Assembly (NCBI GenBank): GCA_021396245.1
Contig: WNYE01000061.1
Coordinates: 186,001 to 250,000, forward strand
DNA: 64,000 nt
DNA from: Sporothrix humicola
Lineage: Eukaryota > Ascomycota > Sordariomycetes > Ophiostomatales > Ophiostomataceae
Direction of reading: 5' to 3'
Both the position numbers and the translations under genes were made by a program. Every line of letters starts with the position of its first letter. Within the stretch, counting starts at the first letter, position 1. Below are positions 1 to 11,556 of this stretch, piece after piece. The notes beneath the pieces are model-generated. The model made no database searches. It saw only the letters and a list, made by a program, of their open reading frames with translations, and was not told the DNA's origin.

Positions 1-1010
1 GTCAGCAAGCATATTTGCCAGACAACATATCTGCTAACAGTTCAGCTTTACACTTTCCAAAGAGAAGAGGATCTTGCAGCTTTGGTAAGTGTTCTTGTGT
101 ATCATTCACCGTCTCGTGATTATCGCGTGCTGACTGACAGATCGAAATCATCCGCCCGCTCCGCATCCGCAACACCCTCGAAAATGTCGCCCAGCTCCGT
201 CACGTCACACAATCTGTCGCCGTGCGAGGCCACCCGCGGTCAGACTACTACGAGCCTGTCGACGGTCTTGTGCCTCAGGAAATCATCCACAAGGCAGCCG
301 CCATGTTCCCGGCCGGCGACCATACATGGGCCTATTATGGCACGGCATATGGTCCCCCCGAAGCTCGGGCGTCCAAATTGGCAACTATTGACGCCGCTTT
401 CCACACGATCCCCGGCTGCCGGAAAGTCGACACCTCCAATTTCCCCGCCGACGAATACTTTTGGTCCCGCGACCGCATTGCTTCAGGCACGCCTGACCTT
501 CACGAGCTCCGCTGGTGCCAGTGGGTGCCCAATGGTTCGCACATTGCCTTTTCGCCCGTGAGCCCCATTCGCGGCGCCGATGCAATGGCTCTCTATAACT
601 TGGCCCTCAAGCGTCACGCCGAGCACGGCATCGATTTCTTCCCCGCCTTTTGTGTCGGCCTCCGCGAGATGCACCTGATCGTCGAGATTGTCTTTGACCG
701 CACGTCCGCCGCCAAAAAGGCAGCCGCTCTTGCTTGCCTCCGTGATATGGTCGACGATGCTGCCGCCCTGGGCTATGGCGAGTACCGCACACACCTTGTC
801 CTCATGGACCAGGTCGCCGGCACCTATGGCTGGAACGATGGTGCCCTAATGAAGATGCACGAAAAACTCAAGGACACATTGGATCCCAACGGCATTCTGG
901 CGCCAGGACGGTGCGGTATCTGGCCGGCGCGGTATCGGGGACGGGGTTGGGAAATGACAAGAGAGAGTGGTGAAAAGTCAGAGGGGGCAAGTGTGGGTGA
1001 TAAGGTGTAA
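1..1010 (+). CDS. Vanillyl-alcohol oxidase-type FAD flavoenzyme, 3' part (5' end outside window)
   Basis: C-terminal part of a 4-phenol oxidizing flavoenzyme of the VAO/PCMH family, which oxidises para-substituted phenols such as vanillyl alcohol using FAD and O2. Exon pieces 1(or 41)-84 and 141-1010 are joined by an intron at 85-140 (GTAAGT...CTGACTGACAG); both sides stay in one frame and give the family stretch EEDLAALIEIIRPLRI. Bases 31-40 end in CTAACAG, so the last upstream intron may finish at 40 and the visible exon may start at 41. The His codon at 540 (motif PNGSHIAFSP) aligns with VAO His422, which carries the covalent FAD. YGEYRTH holds the Tyr-Arg pair that binds the phenolate (VAO Tyr503/Arg504), and DPNGILAPGRCGIWP is the usual C-terminal motif. 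A short charged tail follows. The substrate cannot be told from this part. Identity of family is firm, by recall of the VAO sequence. Confidence 0.88.
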
Positions 1011-1073
1011 GCGGAAGAGGATAGTCATGTAGCGGGCATTCTGGTTGAAATCTTAAGTGAACGTGTCAAATGA

Positions 1074-1079
1074 AATAAA
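1074..1079 (+). terminator. Possible polyadenylation signal of the flavoenzyme gene
   Basis: AATAAA lies 64 nt after the stop codon of the VAO-type gene, in an AT-rich stretch. This is the expected place for a fungal 3'-end signal, but fungal poly(A) signals are weakly defined. Confidence 0.4.
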
Positions 1080-2462
1080 ATACGATTTTATATGACAGGA
1101 ACGGTCATTCTAATTATCACATGCAATTGCTCTTTCCGAATTCGATGTTGATTTACAGCCTGGGAAGGAGCGCTCTTACAAGTAGATGTGATGCATCGGG
1201 AAAGAGCCTGCAGACGTAATGTTTACGGCTGCAGACAGGAAGTAACGACTGTATCACTTTCCTCTACACTCTCTTTTAGCCATCAATTTGCCCCTTTTCA
1301 TCCTGCCAAAAATTCAAATCTGTTCACTTCATTTTGCCACATCGCCAGGATGCCATATCAAGAGCCGCATCCTTCTCTACTCAACCACACGACGTCACGA
1401 TGCATGCGATACACCCGTGCGAGGCCGTTTTCGTGTTTGGGGGCGCACAGCATGCAATGCACTGGCCAGAAAACGTTTGCATCGAATCACGGCAGAAATA
1501 CGTCGTAGGCAGACGAATTCTTCGAAACGAGGCCAACCATGTCAGGCGCACCTTTTCATGCCTCAACAATTGGTTGCGCCCAACATGGAAAGGTGTCAGG
1601 TCACGGAAAAAGAAAGTACAAAAACCAACACCATTTCCAAGAATCATACATTGTCACTGCAAATGTAACGGCAAACAGAAGCAGCGGTGAGCAACAGAAC
1701 ACACGTCCGTCGCGTCCCCTTTTGTGAGTTTTCGCTGTTTTCTGGTGGATCGACGGGAGCAGCCAACCACTGACCAAACCTGGTCACTCGTTTTACAGCT
1801 CACGACGATACGGGAAAGGCGTTTGCTCTTTGCTGTCAGGTCTAGAAGCTTCGTCTGCCAGCCGGAACCAAGTCACAAAAAAGGCGAGGCTACGGGTGCA
1901 ACAATCGGCTCGCCACAGAGGCAAACGACTTGTGACCAAGTGAGGCAGACAAACAACACACTTTCTGCTCTTTTGTTTGCTATTCTTTCAGCGGCACCCT
2001 CGTCCCAATTGACGGGCATCGAAATTCCAAGAGACCAATTGCTGGGCCCGGAAGCATACCTGACAAGCCCCGGCGACCAGTGCAGTGGGGCCTGAAAGCT
2101 CCATTTACGGCTAGCTTGTCAGACAATCCCAGACAACCAGACCACCGTTGTTGTCAGTCTTACTGGTATCCCACGAAAATCCTCCTTGTTCACAAAGAGT
2201 GAGGTATTCACTAGCGTCGGTATCTTCCCCTGTAAGGCGGAGTCGGAGTTGGGGAGGTGGCTGGCCAACAACTCAGTGCTTCAGCTCTGTCTTAGTGCCG
2301 TCACTCTCATAAGGGGGAACACACGCGCACTCCAACTTATCTTTTAAAGCCGTCTTTCACCACAAGTTTTGTGGTGTTTGCATCTTACAGGATCGTCAAA
2401 CGCACCCACAAGATACAAATACTGATCAATTCGCGACTGACAACAGAAAAGACCAATCAATT
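1080..2462. other. Intergenic region, Argonaute upstream region
   Basis: About 1.4 kb without a supportable gene. Short open frames here overlap one another in several frames and have no recognisable domains. The part from about 2150 to 2460 should hold the promoter and leader of the Argonaute gene; I see no clear TATA box. Confidence 0.5.
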
Positions 2463-5400
2463 ATGGCCGACAACCCCAGAGGTCGGGGACGAGGCCGTGG
2501 CGGCGGTGAACGCGGTGATCGTGGTGGCCGTGGCGGACGCGGTCGTGGCGGTGGCCGCGGCGGTGGAGATTCTGGCAGCCCTGCAGCTGATGTGAGCGGT
2601 CCTCCTCCTGCTAGAGGCGGTCGAGGTGGCCGAGGCGGTGAGGGAGCTCGCGGTGGTGACAGTGGCCGTGGACGCGGCGGCGGTGACCGTGGTGGCTTTG
2701 ATGGAGGTCGAGGGCGCGGCGGCGATCGTGGTCGTGGCTCTGATCGCGGCCGTGGCTCCGACCGTGGAGATTTCCGTGGCGGTGGCGACCGTGGGCGGGG
2801 CGGTGGTGACCGTGGTGGATACAGAGGACGCGGCGGAGGATTCGATATCAGCATGCGCGGCGGCAGAGGTGGTGGCCGTGGTGGTCGTGGAGGCGGCTTC
2901 AGACAGCCTGCCGTGCCTTTCACGTAAGTCTAGAGATGCTTTCCTTTGTTTTGACGACTATTTGTTTTGCTAACAAGTAAACAGATACCAGAATGAGGCG
3001 GTGCCACATCCAGACCAGAACATTATCAAGCTCGAGAACCAGCTTATGAAGGCGGCCACTGCAAAGGCAGCTCCGAAAGATGCAGACACTGCTCGCTTCC
3101 CCCACCGGCCCTCGTACGGCCGTGAGGGCAAGCCCATTGAAGTTTGGGCCAACTACTTTGAGCTGGGCATTGCAAAGATGCCGTCCCTCTACCTCTACAC
3201 ATTCCGCGTGCACAAGGGACGGCCGCCTTCGGACGACAATGCCAGCACGTCCGCCACCAGCCAGCAGGGCGCCGAGATCAAAGGCCCTTTCCTGCGCAAG
3301 CTGCTCAAGCACGTCCTCGAGAACGTCTTGAATGTGCCGGGGCTGGCACCCCGGACCGAGCTGCAGAGCAAACTAATCACCCTACAACGCATCTCCCCAG
3401 AGGTTATCAGTCGCCTCAAGGAGACTCAGTTCGACGGCGGCTACTATGAGGTGGAGCTAGACGGCCCGCACTCGCTCGATCTGGATGGCCTCCGCAACTG
3501 GCTGAGCACCATGCGTGATGAGCGTGACCTTCAAGACCTTAGCTTCCCCAAGTTCCAGGACCTAATGGATGCCATTGGCATTATCATGGGCCACGGACCT
3601 CGGATGGGTGGCTCCAACTTGCAGGGCGATAACCCTCGGACTGTGGCTGTGGGCCGCAGCCGTTTCTTCCCGGTCGACGAGACCAGAGAGGCCGAGCTGT
3701 TCCAACGCTCGCGTCCGCTCGAGATCCTACGTGGCTACTTCCAGAGTGTGCGCCCATCCACGGGTCGGCTGTTGCTCAATGTCAACGTTACGCACAGTGT
3801 GTTTCGTTCGTCGCGTGAGCGTCCGTTCTTTGAGCTGTTCCGGGACTGCCACTTCCGTGATCTCGAGCAGGCACTCAAGGGCGCTCGGGTTCGCATTACC
3901 TATCCTGACGACTCCAAGAAGGAGTACACCGTGTCCGGCTTCGTGATGAAGCCTGGAAATTCTGGCTTTGGTGAAGCCCGGTTCAAGAAGATCAGCGAGG
4001 TCACTTTCATGCTTGGAGAGCCTGGCTCGGGCTCGAAGAAGAGAGGCGGAAAGAAGGGCGGTGCTCAGAAGCCTACGGGCAAACAAATCACCGTTCAGGA
4101 CTACCTGAAAGAGAGTAAGCTGTTCTTCCACACGCCTGTTGCCGTACGTGCATGCGTTCACTTTACTAACAAACGCTTCTAGAATTCAATGCTGGAAACC
4201 TCGCGGACACTATTGCTGTCAACGTTGGCAAGAGCCAGAGCAACCCCGTCTTTTATCCGGCCTCCTGGTGCACACTGCTGCCCGGCCAGCCGTGGAACCG
4301 GAAGCTGTCTGGCGACGACACGTCGTCGATGATCAAGTTCGCGTGCCGTCAGCCCAACCTGAATGCCGCCTCCATTGTGGGCGTTGGCCGCCAGGCTCTG
4401 CAGCTGGACAGCCTTACCGCTTCCTTCAAGGACTACAATATTACCGTTGGCGACAAGCTGATTACGGTTGATGCCCGCGTCCTGTCTGCACCGGAGCTTG
4501 TCTACGGCAAAAAGTTCAAGATGACGCCGGCCAACGGATCGTGGAACCTGGCTTCGCGGGAGCTGGTGCAGGGCGGCACCAGCAACATGAACAATATCAA
4601 GTGGGCATACTACGAGATGCCCGGATCGCGCGGCTATGTGGATGAGTCTATGGGCAAGTTCAAGGCCGAGCTGAAGCTGCTCGGTGTGCCCGTCAGCGAT
4701 GCTCCTGTGGCCCTCGGTCGGCAGGAAGACTACCGCCAGTTCGACACGCGCACGTTCGATGGAAAAGACGACGCGATAGAGGCCGCGTTCCAGCGTGCCA
4801 TCCAGAATGGCCCCAAGCCCAAGATTATTCTCTTCGTGCTTGCCGACAACGACAAGTATGTCTACGAGCGGATCAAGCTGCTCGGTGACACGCGGTACGG
4901 CATCCACACCGTGTGCGTGGTGTCGCAAAAGTTCACAAAGAACGACAAGCAGTACTTTGCCAATGTGGCGCTCAAGTTCAACCTCAAGCTCGGTGGCGTG
5001 AACCACAGACTCGACAAGCCGGATCGTCTGGGCCTCATCTCGGAGGGCAAGACCATGGTGGTTGGCTACGACATTATCCACCCGACCAACTTGGGTGCCG
5101 GCAAGGATGTTCAAGAGCTGCCCAGCCACGTTGGTCTCGTGGCAAGCATTAACCGTGATCTTGCCCAGTGGCCGGCCGTCCAGTGGAGCCAGACGGGCCG
5201 CCAAGAGCTGACATCGGACGAGCTGACGGAAGCCATGAAGTCGCGTCTCGAGCGCTGGCGCGAGCACAACGGTGCGTACCCGGACAATATTCTGGTGTAC
5301 CGCGATGGCGTGTCCGAGGGCCAGTTCGAGCAGGTCCTGGATACGGAGCTGCCGCAGATGAAGGCGGCGCTCAAGGCTGTGAACCGGGCGGCGCAGACCA

Positions 5401-5888
5401 AGATTACAATCATCGTCTCGGTCAAGCGCCACAACACGCGCTTCTTCCCGACCAAGGCGGAGCAGATGACGCGGTCGGGCAACATTGAGTGCGGCACCGT
5501 CGTCGACCGCAGCATCACGCTGCAACGCTACTGGGACTTCTTCCTCACGGCGCACACGGCCATCCAGGGCACGGCGCGACCGGCGCGGTACACGGTGATC
5601 CACGACGAGATCTTCCAGAGCCGTGGCAGCGGTGGCGGCAAGTCGCAGCCGATGCCGACGGACGAGCTCGAGAAGATCACATACAACATGTGCTACCTGT
5701 TCAGTCGGGCGACCAAGTCAGTCAGCATCTGCCCGCCGGCGTACTATGCGGATCTCGTGTGCACGCGGGCGCGGCTGTACCAGAGCAAGCTGTTTAACCA
5801 GGCCATGGAGGGCACGGATTCCGAGGCGGCCGACCGGGTGTTCCCGCAGGTGCACCCCGATGTGCGCCGCGACATGTACTACATTTGA
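2463..5888 (+). CDS. qde-2: Argonaute (QDE-2-like) with RGG-repeat N-terminus
   Basis: Small-RNA-guided Argonaute of the RNA-silencing (quelling) pathway, 1098 aa. Exons are 2463-2923, 2985-4114 and 4183-5888; introns of 61 and 68 nt (GTAAGT...ACAG; GTAAGC...CTAG) keep the frame. Residues 1-150 are an RGG/RG repeat region, usual for fungal QDE-2. The ArgoN domain spans about 195-360, linker 1 includes RGYFQSVRPS near 403, then a PAZ region, a MID pocket (about 740-800) and PIWI to the end. The slicer tetrad is visible: Asp827 (GYDIIHP), Glu872 (RQEL), Asp905 (YRDGVSEG) and Asp1054 (PPAYYADLV). The last position is His in human AGO2 and Asp here, an accepted DEDX variant, so the protein is probably cleavage-competent. 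It could also be called by a general AGO name; QDE-2 fits better than the meiotic paralogue because of the RGG tail, but a tree would decide. Confidence 0.95.
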
Positions 5889-6094
5889 GTAGGAACAAGG
5901 AGGGGAAAGTTCTCCGTCATAAAAACACGATAGTGATGAAAGCGTATGGACATTTTGCGCATTTGATTTTTTACACGTTTCTCAATTTACATTTTGATTT
6001 TATTTTGACATAATTCTTGATTATTATATTTCTTGGTATCATGCAGTATCATACAGGTCGTATCAAGTCATCGAGGCAAAACTAAACACAGTGA

Positions 6095-7513
6095 CTATTG
6101 CGTGTCTGCAGGAGGCATCATCCACGCTGGTTGTATATACGGACGTGGTCCGTTCTCTTGCCGCTCACCAGGGCTATCGTCGCCATTGTTGTGAGCGCCG
6201 CCCGCCCCAACACTGCCAACAATGACATACCGCAAGGCCCAGTTGCGCACACGAGCCGTCTTGGCCAGAAGTTGGAGGTCGCCTTGTCGGGACGTCGGTT
6301 GCGTTTCTGTGGTCGGCAAGTGTGCTGCTGCCGCTAGATGAGCAGAAGAGAAAAGCGCGTCGTCTGTCAGTTCCCGCCTCTGGTGGCCGCTCTTGTTGCC
6401 CCGGTACAGAATGTGCATCTTGGTCTGGTCTTTGCGCAGACTGCTTCCGTACACCTTGTCGCCAAAGACGTGCAGAGCGACGTGTCTCAGAAGAACGACA
6501 TCGTGAGGTGCCAGTGTTAGAAGAAGGGATGCCAACGACGATGTGCCACCGCCTGCTTGAGCCCCGTCCATCCAGATGGTCAACCCAAACCCGGACCGAG
6601 TCTCGTCGCCAACGACGAGTTCCACCAACGATGCCGGTGGCCGATCTCGCCGGCTGTTCTTGTTGTTATTCTTTGTATTGGTGTTGGCAGTGCTATTCCC
6701 GCCAACAGTCCGAGGCAGCCCCACTGACACGATAGCCACCACCAGATTTACCGTCACTGTCTGTGGTGCCACGCTCAGGAGATACGCTGCACTCGGCACG
6801 TCGGCCACTGGCGTCAAGGGCTGCCACCTCGGAATATCGGCCGGCATTGGCGGAAGAGGCGCCGAAGCGAAAGACAGCGACACAGATTCGGAGAGAGACA
6901 TGGTCGTCTCGTCAAAACTGGCCGTCGTCGTTTCTGCCGTCTCGTAGACTGGCGGAAGGTCGAACACTGGCAGAGATGAGGGGAGAGCATCGTGCACGGC
7001 CAGCGAGTACTCGAGGAACTCTTGTTCTTGCGAAGTCACAAACGACGTCGTTGGTGGCAGCAGCGGCAATGGTGGAAGATGAGGTTGGGACTGCTGCTGA
7101 GGGAGTGCATTGGGCAGGCGAAACGAAAGCGATGCTTCGTCCAGTGAAGAGGGTGCAAGGCTGCCCGCCTGCTGTGTCCAGTTCTGTGTTGATCCCTGTG
7201 TCGACTGTTGTGTTGCCGGTGTCAAAGCCAGAAACTCGGCACGGCCGTTCAACTCTTGATGGTTGCTGTTCGTTGCTTGAGTGTGTTCAATGAATTCGGC
7301 TCGTTCGATGTCCTGTCTTGGACGAGCCAACTGCCCTTCACCTGGGACATGAGACGGTATAACACGCCATTGTGGCCAGTTTCCTTCGATGCTGGAGCTA
7401 TCGACACCCTTCCGCCACGGCGTTGCATGGTCCGAGTCTCTCGTCGGCTCCAATGCCGTCCAGTCCAGCTTTGAAGCGTCTGGCGCGCCAGCCAGGATAA
7501 TGACTTTGCCCAT
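6095..7513 (-). CDS. Unknown protein, possible C-terminal OB-fold nucleic-acid-binding domain
   Basis: Single-exon gene of 472 aa; ATG at 7513. I do not recognise the family with certainty. The N-terminal half (about 1-210) is low-complexity, rich in Ser, Gln, Pro and Thr, and looks disordered. From about residue 225 it becomes ordered, with beta-like hydrophobic stretches (TVTVNLVVAIVSVGLPRTV; LVELVVGDETRSGFGLTIWM; DVVLLRHVALHVFGDKVYG) in a spacing that recalls an OB fold, interrupted by an Asn/Lys-rich insert near 290. That suggests a single-stranded DNA or RNA binding role, but it is inference from pattern only. It is divergently arranged with the Rtf2 gene, 446 bp away between start codons. 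No signal peptide or membrane segment is evident. Confidence 0.7.
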   Translation of the reverse strand: MGKVIILAGAPDASKLDWTALEPTRDSDHATPWRKGVDSSSIEGNWPQWRVIPSHVPGEGQLARPRQDIERAEFIEHTQATNSNHQELNGRAEFLALTPATQQSTQGSTQNWTQQAGSLAPSSLDEASLSFRLPNALPQQQSQPHLPPLPLLPPTTSFVTSQEQEFLEYSLAVHDALPSSLPVFDLPPVYETAETTTASFDETTMSLSESVSLSFASAPLPPMPADIPRWQPLTPVADVPSAAYLLSVAPQTVTVNLVVAIVSVGLPRTVGGNSTANTNTKNNNKNSRRDRPPASLVELVVGDETRSGFGLTIWMDGAQAGGGTSSLASLLLTLAPHDVVLLRHVALHVFGDKVYGSSLRKDQTKMHILYRGNKSGHQRRELTDDALFSSAHLAAAAHLPTTETQPTSRQGDLQLLAKTARVRNWALRYVIVGSVGAGGAHNNGDDSPGERQENGPRPYIQPAWMMPPADTQ

Positions 7514-7959
7514 GGTGATTTGGAGTGTCTCTGTATGGCCCTACATGTTTGGGCCGGTATGCATTAGCGACGCTTGGTTGCACGCGGAAAAAGGGTCAAG
7601 CAGTGTTGATATATAACAAGTGTATGTATTTGATGTGATATTTACTCTGTCGTGCATTTGTTTCGTCTACGTTGATGCTTGCTAATTGTACAGCTACATG
7701 AGCCAACAATACGCCGTAAACCACACAGTCGGGCGCTATTAAGCAAAAATACAGCACTTTCCAGAGTACACCTAGTCGCCTGTCACACCAGCATTTGCCA
7801 CTGAAACAACGCTTATCTTATCCGATTCGCGAAACGATCATTTTCATTCAAGTCGCAAACCTCACGAGACATCAACCAACAGCAACTCCAGCACGACATT
7901 CTTTACCTCTCCCGATCTATACTACTCGAATTCTCCTCTTTTCCTTCACATCCCTCACC
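7514..7959. promoter_or_regulatory. Shared divergent promoter region, OB-fold-like gene and rtf2
   Basis: The 446 bp between two divergent start codons. The part before rtf2 (about 7900-7955) is C/T-rich, like other leaders in this window. No single factor site stands out. Confidence 0.5.
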
Positions 7960-8859
7960 ATGGGTAACGACGGCGGCTCCATCCCAACGCGGCGGGAACT
8001 CGTCAAGAACGCCGCACGACTCCCCTCCGTCTCCGAACTCAAAGCGACAGCTCTCGAAGCACTGACGCACGCGTGGCAGAACGACCCCGTCAGCGGCGAC
8101 CCCATCGACCCAGACAATGTCGTGTCCGACTGGCGCGGTCGACTGTACAACTACGAGACGGTGCTGCGCGGCCTGATGCCGAGCGCGAGCGACGAGACGG
8201 CGGAAAGTAAGACCAAGGACAAGGACAGCAGCGACGACGCCGAGACGTCTGCGCGCGACCTGACGTTTGCCGACACGGGCATCCGGTCGATTCGCGACGT
8301 CGTGCGGCTCAAGGGAAAGCCGTCATCGTCGGCCTCGGCCTCAAAAACGTCGCTGAACCGCTGGCAGTGCCCTGTGACACTCAAGGAACTGGGCCCCGGC
8401 GGCAAGGCCGTCTATCTTGTCCCCTGCGGCCACGTCTTTTCGGACCTAGCCGTCGAGACGATCCTGCCGGACAAGCTGTGCCCAGAGTGCAGCACACCGC
8501 TTGAGGCCGGCAACATTGTTCCCATTCTTCCCACGGACAAGGCCGAACTGGCCAAGCTGCGACAGAGAATGGAGACTCTGCGCGGCGACGGATTGACGCA
8601 CAGTTTAAAGAAGGACAAGAGTGCCGCACACAATGGCGACAAGAAGAGCAAGAAGAACAAGCGGAAAGCAGAGGACGACGAGAGTGGCGAAAAGAAGGAG
8701 GGCGGAGAGAAGAAGAAGAAAAAGGACAAGACTGCAGGAGGCGATGCGAACGGCATTTCGAGCCGCATCAACAACCCAATGACGGCCTCTCTGACGGCAA
8801 AAGTGCTGGCAGAGCAGGAAGCACTCCAGCGGCAAAGAAAACTGGCCGAGTCGAGGTGA
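7960..8859 (+). CDS. rtf2: Replication termination factor 2 (Rtf2)
   Basis: 299-aa nuclear protein of the Rtf2 family, which controls replication-fork barriers and restart (known from S. pombe Rtf1-dependent fork arrest). The start at 7960 gives the family N-terminus MGNDGGSIPTRRELVK; an in-frame start farther upstream lies in leader-like sequence and is rejected. A RING-like zinc site follows: Cys137, Cys156-His158 (PCGHVFS), Cys174 and Cys177 (CPEC). The first half-site seen in animal proteins is degenerate here (AWQNDPVSG). Residues 200-255 are a Lys/Glu-rich nuclear-type tail, and the C-terminus NPMTASLTAKVL is also seen in the family. Single exon. Confidence 0.93.
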   Translation: MGNDGGSIPTRRELVKNAARLPSVSELKATALEALTHAWQNDPVSGDPIDPDNVVSDWRGRLYNYETVLRGLMPSASDETAESKTKDKDSSDDAETSARDLTFADTGIRSIRDVVRLKGKPSSSASASKTSLNRWQCPVTLKELGPGGKAVYLVPCGHVFSDLAVETILPDKLCPECSTPLEAGNIVPILPTDKAELAKLRQRMETLRGDGLTHSLKKDKSAAHNGDKKSKKNKRKAEDDESGEKKEGGEKKKKKDKTAGGDANGISSRINNPMTASLTAKVLAEQEALQRQRKLAESR

Positions 8860-9111
8860 TGCGGGACACTACATGGCATAGGAGTCGCCCATTTGTACAA
8901 TATATAACGATACCCAAGAATAGACGAGAACAAAAGATCATTTAAACATTTCATTGTAACATTCATCTTACTTGGAAAACTTGTATAGTATTCTTCTCAA
9001 ACAGCAAGCATATATGCGCCAGATTCCGTTTTATCATGTAAACAAATACACCGTCCAATCCGTCTTTGCAATGGCATGGCACCTCGGCCAATTTCTTAAA
9101 CATCAGACAAC

Positions 9112-10993
9112 CTACAGCTCGTCCTTGCCAGAGCTGCCCTCAGCCTCCTTGCGCGGGTCCTCACAGGCCGCCGGCGTGCCAACCTCCATCTTGTACACGC
9201 ACTTCTCGGCCTCGGTGACGCGCCAAATCTCCTCCTTCTCGGCACAGCCCAGCCAGATGTCCGTCCGGCGGTTGGGGCCGTTCCAGCAGTGCAGGCCGTT
9301 CTCGTAGCGCAGAACCGTGCGGGGGCCCTTGCCGAGGCTCTTGCCATCATTCCGCTCCTCGTCGTCGGCGGTCTCAATGTCGGCGCGGTCAAAGCGTCCC
9401 AGGCTGGTGTTACCGTGGCCCTTCTTGGACTTTTGCGTGGCCTGGCCCATCCAGCAGATCTCGTAGTCGTACTCGCCGGCCTCGGTCGAGATGCACTTGT
9501 CCTTGAGTGCGCGGAAGATGTCGTCGGCGCCGTAGTCCTTGTTCAGGTCCTCCTCGTCGTTACGGAGCGAGTTCTGGCGACTGTTGAGGTCGTTCTCGGC
9601 GCCCTGGAGAGCAGAGCGGGCGTTCTTGAGCGCCTGCGACTCGTTGGACGGGTCGCTGTTATCGGCCAGGAGACCGCTCTGGACCAGCCACAGACGGAGA
9701 GCCGCCAGCTTGTCGTGGATGAAGTGGCGGACAAAAGGCGGCAGATACGCCTCGAAGCTGTACACTGTGGGGGGTTAGAGTACAAGAAAAAAGAAAAATA
9801 AACGAAGAAGAAGGCGAACACTTACAAACATCCGTGTCGGTGGCGTCGTCCGTCTCAAACTCCTTCCAGTTGACGCCGCTCTCCTCGGAATCCTCCTTGA
9901 GGACAGAGTGCACGTCGGCGTCCACTAGCTCAGACTTGGCCTCGCCGGCCGTCTTGGCGGCATAGTCCTCCCAGGCGTGGACAGCAGCCTTCACACCTTC
10001 GTCGTTAAAGTTGGGGTTGTACTGCTCCTTGAAGTTGCGCAAAATCGTCTCCAGCTCCTCCACCTTGTCCTGGAGATCGTCGCGCTGGTCCAGGATCTTG
10101 TCCAGCGTGTCGCGCAGCTCGTCCACACGCTGCTTGGCCAGATTGACCAGAAGACCAAGCTTGCCACCGGCCTTGGCGCCCTTGCCGCCTGTCTTGACGA
10201 CTTTGCCGCGCTCGGCACGCTCCGTATCGGCCAGCTCCTTCTTCAACCGGTCGCGCGTCTTCTCGAGGCCGACAATCTCGCTGCGGAACTTGGCAATCCG
10301 CTCCGTCACCTGGTTCCGCAGCTGCTGGGCCTCCTTCGTCAGCGCCCGCCGCTTCTTCAGAGCGCGCTCCTGGCCCTGCTTCCGCTCTTCCTCGGCTTTG
10401 CGGAACGCCTTGCCAATCGCCGCGCACTTGTTTGCGCACTTGACGCCGCCCTTGCGCGCGTATTCTTCGCTGCCGTCGCAGCACAGCTCGTAGTCGCAGA
10501 TGCCGTCGTTGACGTACGAAAAGGGAACATAGGCGCCGACATGGCCGGCATTCTCACACCAGAAACCGGGCAGGGCAGGCGTCGTGTTTGTGCTGCCCGA
10601 GGGCGAGCCTGGAAGCGGCTGCGGCGGCGAAAGAGGATCGAGGTAGGCACAGGCGGCCGTGCCGGGCTCATCTGAGCCGTCGGGGCAGTCGCAGGAGCCG
10701 TCATTGACCTGGGCAATGTCGAGGACGATGCTGGGGTTGTTGATGCAGGTGAACTTGCCCTTTGCTTCGTAGAACTTGGCAACTGGAGAGTAAACAAACA
10801 AATTAGCAAAGCTTCTCGTTGGCAGGATAGCTTCCCAAGAGACACCATTGGCCATCGACCCAGCTGCCATCTATCCCATCATCATCACCCCAAACTTACA
10901 CTCTGGGCTAACGCCTCGTGGAAGGCTAGCTGCAGCTGCAACATTGGAGCTGGCAAAGGCGCCTGCCAGCAGAAGTGCCCTTGTTTGCCGCAT
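9112..10993 (-). CDS. Glucosidase II beta subunit (PRKCSH-like), ER
   Basis: Non-catalytic beta subunit of ER glucosidase II, which trims glucose from N-glycans during glycoprotein quality control; 567 aa. Exons on the minus strand are 10993-10900, 10782-9826 and 9764-9112; introns of 117 and 61 nt start GTAAGT and restore the family stretches RGVSPEFAKFYE and TDTDVLYSFEAYLPP. A signal peptide covers about 1-23. An LDL-receptor class A-like pair of Cys-rich modules with DGSCDCPDGSDE and NDGICDYELCCDGSEE follows, then a long Glu/Lys-rich coiled coil (about 150-270) and a C-terminal MRH lectin domain (about 400-540; CWMGQATQKS, RVTEAEKCVYKMEVGTPAAC). The chain ends in KDEL, an ER-retrieval signal. 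The start is set by the signal peptide. Confidence 0.95.
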
Positions 10994-11556
10994 TGTGAAG
11001 TATTGCGTGTGTTTGTCGGCGATCAATTGTCCGTTGAAAGAGACAGATGTGAAAGAAGAAACAGGTGACAAAGAAAAGAAACAAAAAAACAAATGGTCGC
11101 CGATAAAACAAGGGACACGGACACCGGTTCCCAGGAGACACGTCCGAATTGTGAGACGCCAATGCCCAAATACGGCCAAAAGGTCCCAAAGACCAAGCTG
11201 TCCCTTTTGGCCCGCTCCATTGGCTGCATTGGCGGCGTTGCTATGTCGTACAGAGAGCCGATCACGTGGGGCTCCACTGCTGGCCTCTTGCCTTTTGCCG
11301 TTTTAGGAGAATATGACGGACCTGAGCTTGGGGCGGGCCCAGGGGCGCTATGGCGTTTCTGCTAGGGCACCCCTCCAGCGACAGGCAGCATTCCCCGCTG
11401 CTGCTTTCTTATCGTAAAATTTCACTGCTTATCGCGGTGACGAAAGTGAAGCTTCATCACGGCGACTGTAAATATTCGAGGAAACGAGGAGGGCAGATAC
11501 AGCCACGAACCGAACAAAATAGCTGTTGATTTATTCCACAAACGATATCCGACATA
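10994..11556. promoter_or_regulatory. Shared divergent promoter region, glucosidase II beta and GCIP-type gene
   Basis: The 563 bp between divergent start codons contain no supportable ORF. The minus-strand side next to the glucosidase II beta start is T/C-rich when read in the direction of that gene. Confidence 0.5.

Noticed and set aside
2426..2923. 165-codon Pro/Arg-rich frame opposite the first Argonaute exon
   Set aside because: It is the complement of the Gly/Arg repeat codons; no promoter or domain supports it.
4179..5603. 474-codon open frame on the minus strand under Argonaute exon 3
   Set aside because: Shadow frame caused by GC-rich third positions of the PIWI coding sequence; the plus frame has all slicer motifs.
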